The notes below the pieces were generated by a model, which did not search any database, had not been told where the DNA came from, and saw only the letters and a list, made by a program, of their open reading frames with translations. The position numbers and the translations under genes are program-made. DNA of 64,000 nucleotides from Gordonia sp. OPL2 (GTDB taxonomy: Bacteria > Actinomycetota > Actinomycetes > Mycobacteriales > Mycobacteriaceae): assembly GCF_003797825.1 (NCBI RefSeq), contig NZ_RKME01000010.1:1-64000 (forward strand). Direction: 5' to 3'. This document shows, piece after piece, positions 17,783 to 27,244 of the stretch. Each line of letters begins with the position of its first letter. The first letter of the stretch is position 1.

Positions 17783-17838
17783 TTGCCTTGATCGAGTTGC
17801 CTTGATCGAGTTGCGGTGATCGAGTCGCGTCGATCGGG
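17783..17838 (-). repeat. Four-copy 14-bp tandem repeat in the transporter leader
   Basis: Four consecutive 14-bp units with consensus TTGCCTTGATCGAG on the plus strand (17783-17796, 17797-17810, 17811-17824, 17825-17838). Units 1 and 2 are identical, units 3 and 4 carry substitutions. It lies 15-70 bp before the transporter start, between the putative operator and the ATG, so it should be in the 5' leader of that mRNA. Confidence 0.85.
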
Positions 17839-17903
17839 TTGCGTTACATCGTGCCGTCGTACGTGATGGTGGTCACGGGTGAACTACTCCGATACTGTCA
17901 TAA

Positions 17904-17913
17904 TGTCCTAACA
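17904..17913. promoter_or_regulatory. Candidate IolR operator before the transporter
   Basis: TGTCCTAACA, one base from the palindrome TGTC-CT-GACA, lies 136 bp upstream of the transporter start. On the minus strand it sits just after a TTGACA -35-like box (complement of 17918-17923). It matches the motif recurring at 17993, 27167 and 30023. Confidence 0.6.
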
Positions 17914-17992
17914 AATTGTCAAGGGTCTGGCGGACCAGAAATGACTAACGCGTGCAAGTTCTTGGAGTTATCCCAGCTCGGAGCGCTTTGCA

Positions 17993-18002
17993 TGTCCTGA
18001 CA
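17993..18002. promoter_or_regulatory. Candidate IolR operator before the IolW-like gene
   Basis: TGTC-CT-GACA, a perfect palindrome with two-base centre, ends 14 bp before the ATG at 18017, directly ahead of the AAGGAG ribosome site. A repressor bound here would block transcript elongation or initiation of the dehydrogenase gene. Confidence 0.65.
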
Positions 18003-18016
18003 AATAAGGAGACATC

Positions 18017-19033
18017 ATGAGGCTTGGACTGGTCGGATACGGCGCCGGCGGGCGTCTGTTCCATGCGCCCTACATCGCGGCGGTGCCCGAGATCGACCTG
18101 GTCGGGGTCGTGACACGCAATCCGGCTCCTCGCGCCGAGGTCGCCGCCGATCTTCCCGGAGTCGCGGTGTTCGACTCGTTGTCGGATGTGCTCGACGCCG
18201 GTGTGGACGCCGTCACGATCACCACACCTCCGGACACCCGGCGCGACCTGGTGCTCGACGCGGTGGCCCGCGGAGTGCACGTGGTCGCGGACAAACCGTT
18301 CGCACCGAATGCCGCCGGTGGTCGTGAGCTCGCCGACGCGGCCGAGCGCGCCGGGGTGCTGCTCAGCGTGTTCCACAACCGTCGCTGGGACACCGACGTG
18401 GAAACGGTCCGGCGGATACTGCCTCGGCTGGGTGAGGTGTGGCGGGTGGAGTCCCGCTTCGATCTCGACGAGCCGGGAAGCCTCGACGCCGGTCCCTCGG
18501 GTGGTCTGCTGCGGGATCTCGGGGCTCACCTGGTGGATCAGGTGCTGACGGTGTTCGGACCGGCGGAGTCGGTGACGGCGCATCTGGATCGGATCGACCA
18601 ACCCGAGGGAACCACCGATTGTGGATTCATCGTCGCGATCGATCATCGGGGCGGTGTTCATTCGACGGTGAGTGCCAGCAAGATCAATCATGTCTCGGCG
18701 CGGCAGTGGCGGATCTACGGTTCGGAAGGCGCCTACGTCAGCGACGGCACAGACGTCCAGACGGACCAGATCAAACAGGGACGCCGCCCGGCCGACGACC
18801 CGGCGTCGTGGGGCTATGAACGGGCCGACCGGCTCGGCATGCTGCACACAGCGCGGGGCGTCGAGTCCGTGCCGTCGGCGCAGGGCCGCTACGACGAGTT
18901 CTACCGCCAGTTCGCGGCTGCGGTGGATCGTGGAGCAGCTCAGCCTGTTCCGGCGTCGGAGGGCGTCGCGACCCTCGGCGTCCTCGACGCGGCGTTGCGT
19001 AGCGCGGAACTCCGGGAGACCGTCCGTCTCTGA
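18017..19033 (+). CDS. Gfo/Idh/MocA oxidoreductase, IolW-like scyllo-inositol dehydrogenase
   Basis: A 338-residue dehydrogenase starting MRLGLVGYGAGGRLFHAPY, with the catalytic lysine in VADKPFAPN (about residue 95). The segments LLSVFHNRRWDTDVE, LLRDLGAHLVDQVLTVFG and KQGRRPADDPASWG match what I remember of the Bacillus IolW (YvaA) branch, which reduces scyllo-inosose to scyllo-inositol with NADPH. That would link scyllo- and myo-inositol metabolism here. The subfamily call is by recall, not search. ATG at 18017 has AAGGAG upstream and an IolR-like operator before that. The gene is divergent from the IolT-like transporter. Confidence 0.75.
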   Translation: MRLGLVGYGAGGRLFHAPYIAAVPEIDLVGVVTRNPAPRAEVAADLPGVAVFDSLSDVLDAGVDAVTITTPPDTRRDLVLDAVARGVHVVADKPFAPNAAGGRELADAAERAGVLLSVFHNRRWDTDVETVRRILPRLGEVWRVESRFDLDEPGSLDAGPSGGLLRDLGAHLVDQVLTVFGPAESVTAHLDRIDQPEGTTDCGFIVAIDHRGGVHSTVSASKINHVSARQWRIYGSEGAYVSDGTDVQTDQIKQGRRPADDPASWGYERADRLGMLHTARGVESVPSAQGRYDEFYRQFAAAVDRGAAQPVPASEGVATLGVLDAALRSAELRETVRL

Positions 19034-19190
19034 ACGTCGCCGCGGACATCGTCGCCACTCGCCCGGTCGTGCCTCAGAATCCGCCGACCGTGTCCTGTTT
19101 CTCGTCGATCGTGCCCTGGCTCTCGGAGATCTCGCGAGCGCGTGGACATCACTCGCGGGGCGATCTCCACAAACTCGACCGCTCGCCATT

Positions 19191-19250
19191 CTGGACACGG
19201 TCGGCGAATTCCTGGGCACGGTCGGCGAATTCGAGGGCACGGTCGGCGGG
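19191..19250. repeat. 21-bp tandem repeat, about three copies
   Basis: Units CTGGRCACGGTCGGCGAATTC at 19191-19211 and 19212-19232, and a shortened, diverged third at 19233-19250. The period is a multiple of three, but no supported reading frame uses it. Confidence 0.8.
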
Positions 19251-19299
19251 AGGGCCAAGGGGCGACGCCATTCAGACTACTGACGAAACCTCCACGGAC

Positions 19300-19347
19300 G
19301 ACGACTGGCCGCTGCTCCCCGCGCCAGGGGAGCAACGGCCAGTCGTC
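19300..19347. terminator. Bidirectional terminator hairpin
   Basis: Arms 19300-19320 and 19327-19347 pair over 21 positions with one mismatch (C19312/A19335) and a 6-base loop. No T-run follows. It sits between the 3' ends of the convergent genes at 18017-19033 and 19386-20879 and could stop transcription from both sides. Confidence 0.75.
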
Positions 19348-19385
19348 TCGTCGTCAGATGAGCGGTGCCTCAGGCGTTACGACCC

Positions 19386-20879
<1,494 letters not shown>

Positions 20880-20912
20880 GGTGATTCTCCTGAATGGATG
20901 TGGTCGGTTGCT

Positions 20913-20990
20913 GGTCCCTGAGGAGCGAGCTTGCGAGTGTCACGAAGGGCCCTTCGTGACACTCGGCTAGCGCCTCGTTCCTCAGGGACC
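20913..20990. repeat. 78-bp inverted repeat between iolG and iolA
   Basis: The inner arms 20934-20949 and 20950-20965 are perfectly complementary over 16 bp with a GGGCCC centre. The outer arms 20913-20929 and 20974-20990 also pair, starting GGTCCCTGAGGA and ending TCCTCAGGGACC. No protein is encoded. It could be a dispersed palindromic element, an attenuator or an RNA-processing site between two operon genes. Confidence 0.85.
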
Positions 20991-21014
20991 GGGGCTGGGC
21001 GTGTGCCTGCGCGA

Positions 21015-22076
21015 TCAGGCGCCGGGAATGGATGCGCGCGAGACCATCTCGACGGTCTGTGGGGTGCCGGTCTCGAGCGCCTTGACGCCGGCCGCGCACA
21101 CCGCGGCCGCGGCGTAACCATCCCATGCTCCCGGGCCGTCGACGTTGTCGCCGCGGCGGACTGCGTTGACCCAGCGCTGGATCTCGACGTCGTATGCGAC
21201 GCCGAAACGCTCGACGAACGACGGCGTGATGTCGCCCGTCGAGATCCCGGCGATCTTGCGGCCGTCGCCGGTGTCGGACTGAACCGGGTTGCGCTGCTTG
21301 CGGATCAGGCCCTGATCCAATCCGATGAATGCCGATCCGAGCTCGCCCACGAGCTCCGTGCGTACCTCGTAGGCGACGCCGGTGGTCACGAAGCACTCGA
21401 CGTCGATGTGCCGGCCGGACTCGGTGGTGAAGATCGCGATCTGCGGATCCTTCAGTCCTTCCGGGGCATTCGGGTTCGACCCCGGGGCGATGATCTGCAC
21501 CGTCGTGATCTCCTCGTCGAAGAAGAACCGCGTCGCGTCGACCTCATGGACCAGGGAGTCCTTGACGATCATCGAGCTGCCGAAACTCGGTGGTACCGCG
21601 GGATTGCGGTGGACGAAGTGGGCCATCAGGGCCTGACCGAAGGTGCCGTCGTCGATGAGGCCCTTGAGCTGCTCGTACTCATGGTCGAAGCGACGCATGA
21701 ACCCGACCTGGATCAGCTTGCGGCCCAACTCGGCCTCGCGCCTGACGACCTCCAGCGAGGTGGCGACGTCGGTGGTGAGCGGCTTCTCGCACATGACCGG
21801 CTTGCCGGCTTCGAGGCAGGCGAGCAGCTGCTTTTCGTGCGTCGGGCCGGGAGTTGCGAGGATCACCGCGTCGACCTCGGGGTCGGCGATGGCGTCCAGC
21901 GGATCGTTGATCACCCGGCACCCGGGGATGGTCGCCGCCAGTTCTTCGGCCTTCTCCGGGAAGTAATCGTTGAGAACCGTCACGGTGGCGCCCTTGGTGC
22001 GCTCGGTGATCCGGGTGACGTGGTCGGCTCCCATCATCCCGACGCCGAGGACGGCGATGCGCAGATCCGTGGTCAT
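21015..22076 (-). CDS. iolG: Inositol 2-dehydrogenase
   Basis: A 353-residue Gfo/Idh/MocA dehydrogenase that oxidises myo-inositol to 2-keto-myo-inositol (scyllo-inosose) with NAD+. The Rossmann motif is IAVLGVGMMGADH (residues ~7-19), the catalytic lysine lies in VMCEKPLTTD (about 92-101), and DSLVHEVDATR carries the conserved Asp/His pair. ATG at 22076 overlaps the iolD stop by four bases (ATGA), so translation is coupled. Sequence upstream of that start in the same frame is iolD antisense to nothing known and is not included. It is the best iolG candidate because of this operon position. Confidence 0.88.
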   Translation of the reverse strand: MTTDLRIAVLGVGMMGADHVTRITERTKGATVTVLNDYFPEKAEELAATIPGCRVINDPLDAIADPEVDAVILATPGPTHEKQLLACLEAGKPVMCEKPLTTDVATSLEVVRREAELGRKLIQVGFMRRFDHEYEQLKGLIDDGTFGQALMAHFVHRNPAVPPSFGSSMIVKDSLVHEVDATRFFFDEEITTVQIIAPGSNPNAPEGLKDPQIAIFTTESGRHIDVECFVTTGVAYEVRTELVGELGSAFIGLDQGLIRKQRNPVQSDTGDGRKIAGISTGDITPSFVERFGVAYDVEIQRWVNAVRRGDNVDGPGAWDGYAAAAVCAAGVKALETGTPQTVEMVSRASIPGA

Positions 22077-24076
22077 TGGTCTCCTCCATTGATGTCGGTG
22101 GGGTTGAGGTAGGGCCGCTGGACGGCCTTCCACTGGGCGTAGACGTCGTAGGCCTGCTGTGTCGACTCGAGGGTCGACACCTCGGATACCGGGACATCCC
22201 ACCAGGATTCGCTGTCGGGAGCCCCGATCAGCGGGTCGGTCTCCACATGGATGACCGTGGTGCGCTCGGCGGCCTTGGCGGACTTGATCGCATCGGCGAA
22301 TTCGGCCGCGGTGGTCGCGCGGATGACGTCGGCGCCGAGTGAGGCGGCATTGGCCGCGAGATCGATCGGCAAGGTGGCGCCTTCGAGCCGTCCGTTGTCA
22401 CCACGGAATCGGTAGTTGGTGCCGAAGCGCTGCGAGCCGAGCGACTCCGACAGTGATCCGATCGACGCGAACCCGTGATTCTGCACCAGGACCACGATCA
22501 CCTTCAGGTTCTCCTGGATCGCGGTGACCAGCTCGGTGGCCATCATCAGGTACGAGCCATCGCCGACCATGACGAACACGTCGCGGTCGGGACAGGCCAT
22601 CTTGACGCCGAGTCCGCCGGCGACCTCGTATCCCATGCAGGAATACCCGTACTCGACGTGGTAACCCTTGGAATCACGGGTGCGCCAGAGCTTGTGCAGG
22701 TCACCGGGCATGGATCCGGCCGCGCAGACGACGACATCGCGTGGATCGGAGGTCTCGTTCACCAGCCCGATGACCGCACCCTGGGTCAGCGCCTCGTCGC
22801 CGGTGGCGATGTTGGTGCCGACCGAGGTCGGGGAGTAGGCCTTCTCGACGATCGAGTCCCACTCCCGGGCGAGCGTGCCGACACGCTCGCGATAGGCGGC
22901 GTCGACCGCGTACCCGGAGAGGAGGTCGTCGAGGGCCTCGATGGATTCGCGCGCGTCGGCGACGACGCTGTAGCCACTGTGCTTGACCGAATCCAGGGAC
23001 GCCACATTGATGTTCACGAATCGCACGCCCTCACCGGTGAACGCGGTGCGGGAGGCGGTGGTGAAATCGCTGTAGCGGGTGCCGATGCCGATCACCACAT
23101 CGGCTTCTGCGGCGAGTGCGTTGGCGGCGGTCGTGCCGGTGGAACCGATGGCTCCGACGGACTGCGGATGGTCGTAGGGCAACGATCCCTTGCCGGCCTG
23201 ACTCTGACCGACGGGGATGCCGGTGCGCTCGCAGAACGCGGCGAGCGCCGCGGTGGCGCCGCTGTAGATCACGCCGCCGCCGGCGACGATGAGCGGCCGC
23301 TTCGCCGAGCGGATGATCTCCGCGGCCTCGGCGATCACGTGGCGTTCGGGCAAGGGGCGAGCCACATGCCAGGTGCGCTCGGCGAACAGCGATTCCGGCC
23401 AGTCGAACGCCTCGGCCTGTACATCCTGGGGGATCGCGACGGTCGCCGCGCCGGTCTCGACCGGGTCGGTCAGTACCCGCATCGCGCCGAGCAGCGCTCC
23501 GGGCAGTTGCTCGGGTCGCCAGACGCGGTCGAAGTAGCGCGAGACCGGTTTGAACGCATCGTTGACCGTGACGTCGCCCGACGACGGGAGCTCGAGTTCC
23601 TGCAGCACCGGAGACGTCGACCGGGTGGCGAACGTGTCGGCGGGCAGCAGCAGAACCGGCAGGCGGTTGATGGTCGCGAGCGCTGCGCCGGTGAGCATGT
23701 TGGTCGAGCCGGGTCCGACCGACGCGGTGACGGCCCACGCCTCCAGGCGGTCCTTCATGCGTGCATAGGCGACGGCCGAGTGCACCATGGCCTGCTCGTT
23801 CCGACCGAGCACGTACTTCAGCGACAGCTCGCGGCCTGAATCGACATCGTCGATCTCGTTCTGCAACAGCGCCTGGCCGAGGCCGGCGACGTTGCCGTGT
23901 CCGAAGATGCCGAAGCAGCCGGCGAAGAACTTGGTGCGCACGCCGTCGCGTTCGACGTACTGGTTGGCGAGGAAACGCACCGTCGCCTGTGACACGGTGA
24001 GGCGGACGGTCGATTCACCGTGGGGGCTGCGGACGCCGGTGATTCCGCCGGCGCGTCCCTGATTGATCGGTGCCAC
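22073..24076 (-). CDS. iolD: 3D-(3,5/4)-trihydroxycyclohexane-1,2-dione hydrolase
   Basis: A 667-residue thiamine diphosphate-dependent enzyme that hydrolyses the ring of trihydroxycyclohexanedione to 5-deoxyglucuronic acid. The acetolactate synthase-like fold is visible: the N-terminal pyrimidine-binding domain with GCFGIFGHGNVAGLG, the central domain with LIVAGGGVIYSGA, and the ThDP motif beginning VGDGSYLMM. GTG at 24076, preceded by GAGAAAGAAG, is the chosen start. The open frame continues upstream to 24154, but those codons fall toward the palindromic repeat and are not family sequence. It overlaps iolG by four bases. Confidence 0.93.
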   Translation of the reverse strand: MAPINQGRAGGITGVRSPHGESTVRLTVSQATVRFLANQYVERDGVRTKFFAGCFGIFGHGNVAGLGQALLQNEIDDVDSGRELSLKYVLGRNEQAMVHSAVAYARMKDRLEAWAVTASVGPGSTNMLTGAALATINRLPVLLLPADTFATRSTSPVLQELELPSSGDVTVNDAFKPVSRYFDRVWRPEQLPGALLGAMRVLTDPVETGAATVAIPQDVQAEAFDWPESLFAERTWHVARPLPERHVIAEAAEIIRSAKRPLIVAGGGVIYSGATAALAAFCERTGIPVGQSQAGKGSLPYDHPQSVGAIGSTGTTAANALAAEADVVIGIGTRYSDFTTASRTAFTGEGVRFVNINVASLDSVKHSGYSVVADARESIEALDDLLSGYAVDAAYRERVGTLAREWDSIVEKAYSPTSVGTNIATGDEALTQGAVIGLVNETSDPRDVVVCAAGSMPGDLHKLWRTRDSKGYHVEYGYSCMGYEVAGGLGVKMACPDRDVFVMVGDGSYLMMATELVTAIQENLKVIVVLVQNHGFASIGSLSESLGSQRFGTNYRFRGDNGRLEGATLPIDLAANAASLGADVIRATTAAEFADAIKSAKAAERTTVIHVETDPLIGAPDSESWWDVPVSEVSTLESTQQAYDVYAQWKAVQRPYLNPTDINGGDQ

Positions 24077-24120
24077 GATGGCTTCTTTCTCGTCGGTGGT
24101 TTGGTGGATGGTGGTGGGTG

Positions 24121-24252
24121 ATCTCGATACGCCTCGGACTCGCTGCGCTCGCACGCGGCTACTCGATCAGCGGAGGGATTCCCGAGCGTGCGAGTGGCGT
24201 ACCCTCTCGCTGATCGAGTAGCCGCGAGCGTGCGAGTGGCGCATCGAGATCC
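24121..24252. repeat. Large inverted repeat between iolB and iolD
   Basis: The left arm (24121-24172) and right arm (24208-24252) pair over most of their length, with shared blocks such as ATCTCGATACGCC versus GGCGCATCGAGAT, and GGCTACTCGATCAGCG versus CGCTGATCGAGTAGCC. The element fills the 177-bp gap inside the iol operon. It looks like a dispersed palindromic element or an RNA-processing hairpin. Confidence 0.8.
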
Positions 24253-24253
24253 A

Positions 24254-25129
24254 TCAGCCGGAGTTCTTCTCGTGCAGGGGGAGTCGCGGATCGACGTCCT
24301 GGTGTTCCCAGCTGCCGCGCAGCCAGGTGTGGGCCGGGTCGTCACAGATGTTCCAGGCTCGTTCCTCGCCGGGTCCGGCCATCACGTTCAGGTAATACAT
24401 GTGATAGCCGGGGGCGGCGATCGACGGTCCGTGGTACCCGTGCGGCACGAGGACGACGTCGCCACTGCGAACCTCTTCGAGCACCTCGATCGGGCGCTCA
24501 GGGGTGCCGTAGACGCGGTGATAGCCGAAACCCGGTGAGCCGTCCGGACCGTCGGCGATCTCGAAGTAGTAGATCTCCTCGAGCTGTGATTCGTTCTCGC
24601 TGTTCTCGTCGTGCTTGTGGGCCGGGTAGCTCGACCAGTTGCCGCCCGGGGTGATGACCTCGCAGGCGATGATCGAGTCGGCCTCGAAGGCACCCGCCGT
24701 CCCGAAGTTGTGCACCTGTCGACTGCAGTTGCCCGCACCCCGCAGCTCGACCGGGACGTCGGCTGCCGGAACATACCGGAAGGGCAGGCGATTGGCGGCC
24801 CGCGCACCACACAGGGCGAAGCGTCCGCCCTGAGCGCTCGTCACGGTGAACTCGGAATCGCGTCCCACATAGGCGAAGTCGCTCGGGCCGTCGAACACGC
24901 TCTCGCGGCCCGCGAGCTCGAATGTGGTGCCCTCACAGCTGACGGTCGCGGACCCGGACAGTGGTACGACCATGATCTCGTCATCGCCCGATCGGCGGGT
25001 GATCGATTCACCTGCGCCGAGTTCGACCACGAAGAGCGACGATTCGGTCCAACCGGCCGATTCGGGGGTCACGTCGACGGTGAGCGGCGCGGGGGCCGAT
25101 CGTCCTGGGATGTAGTACTTGGAGTTCAT
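24254..25129 (-). CDS. iolB: 5-deoxy-glucuronate isomerase
   Basis: A 291-residue cupin-fold enzyme converting 5-deoxyglucuronate to 2-deoxy-5-keto-gluconate. The metal site region YPAHKHDEN (about residues 168-176), with LEEIYYFEI and VLVPHGYHGP, is diagnostic for IolB. It starts 4 bp after the aldolase gene stops, so the two are co-transcribed. The 3' end runs directly into the large inverted repeat at 24121-24252, which separates it from iolD. Confidence 0.92.
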   Translation of the reverse strand: MNSKYYIPGRSAPAPLTVDVTPESAGWTESSLFVVELGAGESITRRSGDDEIMVVPLSGSATVSCEGTTFELAGRESVFDGPSDFAYVGRDSEFTVTSAQGGRFALCGARAANRLPFRYVPAADVPVELRGAGNCSRQVHNFGTAGAFEADSIIACEVITPGGNWSSYPAHKHDENSENESQLEEIYYFEIADGPDGSPGFGYHRVYGTPERPIEVLEEVRSGDVVLVPHGYHGPSIAAPGYHMYYLNVMAGPGEERAWNICDDPAHTWLRGSWEHQDVDPRLPLHEKNSG

Positions 25130-25133
25130 CGGC

Positions 25134-26075
25134 TCACCTCACCAGGTTGACCGCGGTGTCGACCGCGGTGGCGACGTCGTTGTCGGCCGGGTACAGCAGG
25201 GTTCGTCCGACGATGAGTCCGCGAACCGACGGGATGCGCAGTGCACGTTCCCAACTCGCGAACGTCTCGTCGGGGGCGGTCTGCGGGTCGCCACCCAGCA
25301 GCAGGGTCGGCAGGGTCGTCGCATCCATGACGCGCTCCATCTCGTCGACGACCGGCAACTTCAGCCACGTGTACGCCGAGGTCGAGCCCAGACCCTGGAT
25401 GATGTGCATCGACTTGATCACGGCATCGGCCGAGAGATCGTTGCGGACCTTTCCGTCGACCCGCGACGACAGGAACGGCTCGAGCATGGCGATCGAACCG
25501 CCGGCGGCGAGGTCGTCCACCGCCGCGGCGCATGCCGTCATCATGTTCAGCGTGCCCGGGTCGGCGAGGTCTATGCGGCAGAGCATCTTGGCCCCGTTGA
25601 GGCCCGCGTCGATGGTCCACGTGGCGGTCGCGGCCGTCATCCGGTCGTCGAGTTCGAATGATGCGCCGGCGAGGCCGCCGCGGTTCATCGACGAGAAGAC
25701 GACCTTGTCCTCGAGGGCTCCGAGGAGCAGGAGATCCTCGAGGATGTCCGAGGTGGCGAGCACGCCGTCGACGCCCGGGTTGGCGAGTGCGGTGCGCAAC
25801 CGGTCGAGCAGATCGGAACGGCTGTTCATCGCTGTCGGATTGGATCCGACGGACAGTGCGCCGCGGGCCGGATGATCGGCAGCGACGATCATCAGACGGT
25901 CCGAACCGTTGACGGTCGAGCGCCGCCGCCGTCGGGCCCAGGCCTCGGCGATGGCCTGCGGGTGGGTGGCGCGCACGGCGGTGACCTCGGCGTAGGTAGA
26001 ACAGGTCGAGACGGACGCTCCGTTGGGGCTGATCGTCGTGGTCGACGGGCCCGCCGTCGTGGCGACCTCAGACAT
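25134..26075 (-). CDS. Cgl0159-type (beta/alpha)8 aldolase-like protein, probable inositol-pathway aldolase
   Basis: A 313-residue TIM-barrel protein resembling the corynebacterial Cgl0159 family, related to class I DhnA-type aldolases. Features include LMIVAADHPARGA (residues ~61-73), a conserved NRGGLAGASFELDDR block and TWLKLPVV, whose lysine could form the Schiff base. No separate IolJ is recognisable in the window, so this protein is the best candidate for cleaving 6-phospho-5-dehydro-2-deoxygluconate to dihydroxyacetone phosphate and malonate semialdehyde. That role is inference. ATG at 26075 overlaps the end of iolC by 8 bp; iolB follows 4 bp after its stop. Confidence 0.78.
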   Translation of the reverse strand: MSEVATTAGPSTTTISPNGASVSTCSTYAEVTAVRATHPQAIAEAWARRRRRSTVNGSDRLMIVAADHPARGALSVGSNPTAMNSRSDLLDRLRTALANPGVDGVLATSDILEDLLLLGALEDKVVFSSMNRGGLAGASFELDDRMTAATATWTIDAGLNGAKMLCRIDLADPGTLNMMTACAAAVDDLAAGGSIAMLEPFLSSRVDGKVRNDLSADAVIKSMHIIQGLGSTSAYTWLKLPVVDEMERVMDATTLPTLLLGGDPQTAPDETFASWERALRIPSVRGLIVGRTLLYPADNDVATAVDTAVNLVR

Positions 26076-27054
26076 TGATCTTCTCCTGTGCAGTCGATGC
26101 GGAGTCGGCCAGAGCGGCGACCTCGTCGGCGGTGGGCATGGCGGTCGAGCATTCGAGTCGGCCGGCGACGATGGAACCCGCGGCATTGGCATGGCGCAGG
26201 ATCTTCTCCAGGGGCCAGCCCTCGAGCAGTCCGTGGCAGAGGCTGCCGCCGAAGCTGTCGCCCGCGCCGAGTCCGTTGACGACATCGACCGGGATCGGCG
26301 GGACCTCGATCGACTCGGAGCGTGTCTTGCCGAGAACGCCGCGCGGCCCCTGCTTGACGATGGCCAGTTCGACGCCGAGGTCGAGGAGGGCGTCGGCAGC
26401 GGCGTGCGGATCGGTCTCACCGACGGCGATCTCGCACTCCTCGCGGTTGCCGACGGCGACAGTGACGTGCGACAGGGCACGTCGGACCTGCTCGGTCGCC
26501 GCATCCGCCGACGACCAGAACATCGGGCGGTAGTCGAGGTCGAGAACCGTCAGCGACTGCCGACCGCGAGCCTCCCATGCTGCGAAATGAGCACTGCGCG
26601 AGGGCTCTTCAGAGAGTCCGGTCACCGTGGACCAGTACAGTCGGGCGTCGTGGACGGCGGTGGTGTCGAGCGCAGCGGCCTCGATCTGCAGATCCGGTGC
26701 CGTCGGCTTGCGGTAGAAGTAGAGCGGAAAGTCGTCCGGCGGGAAGATCTCGCAGAACGTCACCGGTGTGGCATACACGTCGTCGACGCCGACGAACCGG
26801 TTGTCGACCCCGAGGCGCTCGAGCTCGCCCCGGACGAACCGGCCGAAGGGGTCGTCGCCGACTCCGGAGATGAGCGCGCTGCTGTGTCCGAGGCGGGCCG
26901 CGGCAACGGTGACATTCGCAGCGCTGCCGCCGAGGAACTTGCCGAAGCTGGTGACCTCTTCCAGCCCGACGCCGATCTGCTGCGGATAGATGTCGACACC
27001 GCTGCGGCCGATGGCCAGCACATCGAAGGCGGGTGTCTCGCGTTCTACGCTCAC
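26068..27054 (-). CDS. iolC: 5-dehydro-2-deoxygluconokinase
   Basis: A 328-residue PfkB/ribokinase-family kinase that phosphorylates 5-dehydro-2-deoxygluconate with ATP. FLGGSAANVTVAAARLG (about residues 42-58) is the first family signature. NGLGAGDSFGGSL (about 262-274) is the second, with the catalytic Asp of GAGD. GTG at 27054 has GGGAG six bases upstream; the frame extends to 27129 without family similarity. It is the first gene of the iolC-aldolase-iolB-iolD-iolG-iolA run and shares its promoter region with the divergent gene at 27245, where an IolR-like operator lies. Confidence 0.92.
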   Translation of the reverse strand: MSVERETPAFDVLAIGRSGVDIYPQQIGVGLEEVTSFGKFLGGSAANVTVAAARLGHSSALISGVGDDPFGRFVRGELERLGVDNRFVGVDDVYATPVTFCEIFPPDDFPLYFYRKPTAPDLQIEAAALDTTAVHDARLYWSTVTGLSEEPSRSAHFAAWEARGRQSLTVLDLDYRPMFWSSADAATEQVRRALSHVTVAVGNREECEIAVGETDPHAAADALLDLGVELAIVKQGPRGVLGKTRSESIEVPPIPVDVVNGLGAGDSFGGSLCHGLLEGWPLEKILRHANAAGSIVAGRLECSTAMPTADEVAALADSASTAQEKINV

Positions 27055-27153
27055 GTACTGCTCCCTGCTCGTGGTCGAAGGATGGGGACCCGTGGTTCGG
27101 GACTGTCGGGTCGGGACTTCCACTGGCATCCACTGTGCGTCAGTTCACATCCC

Positions 27154-27176
27154 AAAGTCAAGACTTTGTCCTGACA
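27154..27176. promoter_or_regulatory. Operator pair in the iolC / oxidoreductase divergent promoter
   Basis: Two fused palindromes: AAAGTC-AA-GACTTT (27154-27167) and TGTC-CT-GACA (27167-27176). The second matches the island-wide motif. They lie 100 bp before iolC on one side and about 70 bp before the gene at 27245 on the other, so one repressor could control both. Confidence 0.7.
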
Positions 27177-27244
27177 TTCTTACCTGGCATAGTCAGTGTC
27201 GGAGATCACACGGGCCGTGCGGCCCCTGTCGAAAGGAACTCGAG

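Larger units (their letters stand above)
19034..19385. other. Intergenic region with tandem repeats and a terminator, no gene supported
   Basis: This 352-bp gap separates convergent genes. It holds a 21-bp tandem repeat (19191-19250) and a strong hairpin (19300-19347). Several short open frames cross it on both strands, but they consist largely of the translated repeat and show no recognisable domain or ribosome site, so none is called. Confidence 0.6.

Noticed and set aside
17783-17838. Possible CRISPR array
   Set aside because: Units are directly adjacent without spacers, only 14 bp long, and no cas genes are present; it is a simple tandem repeat.
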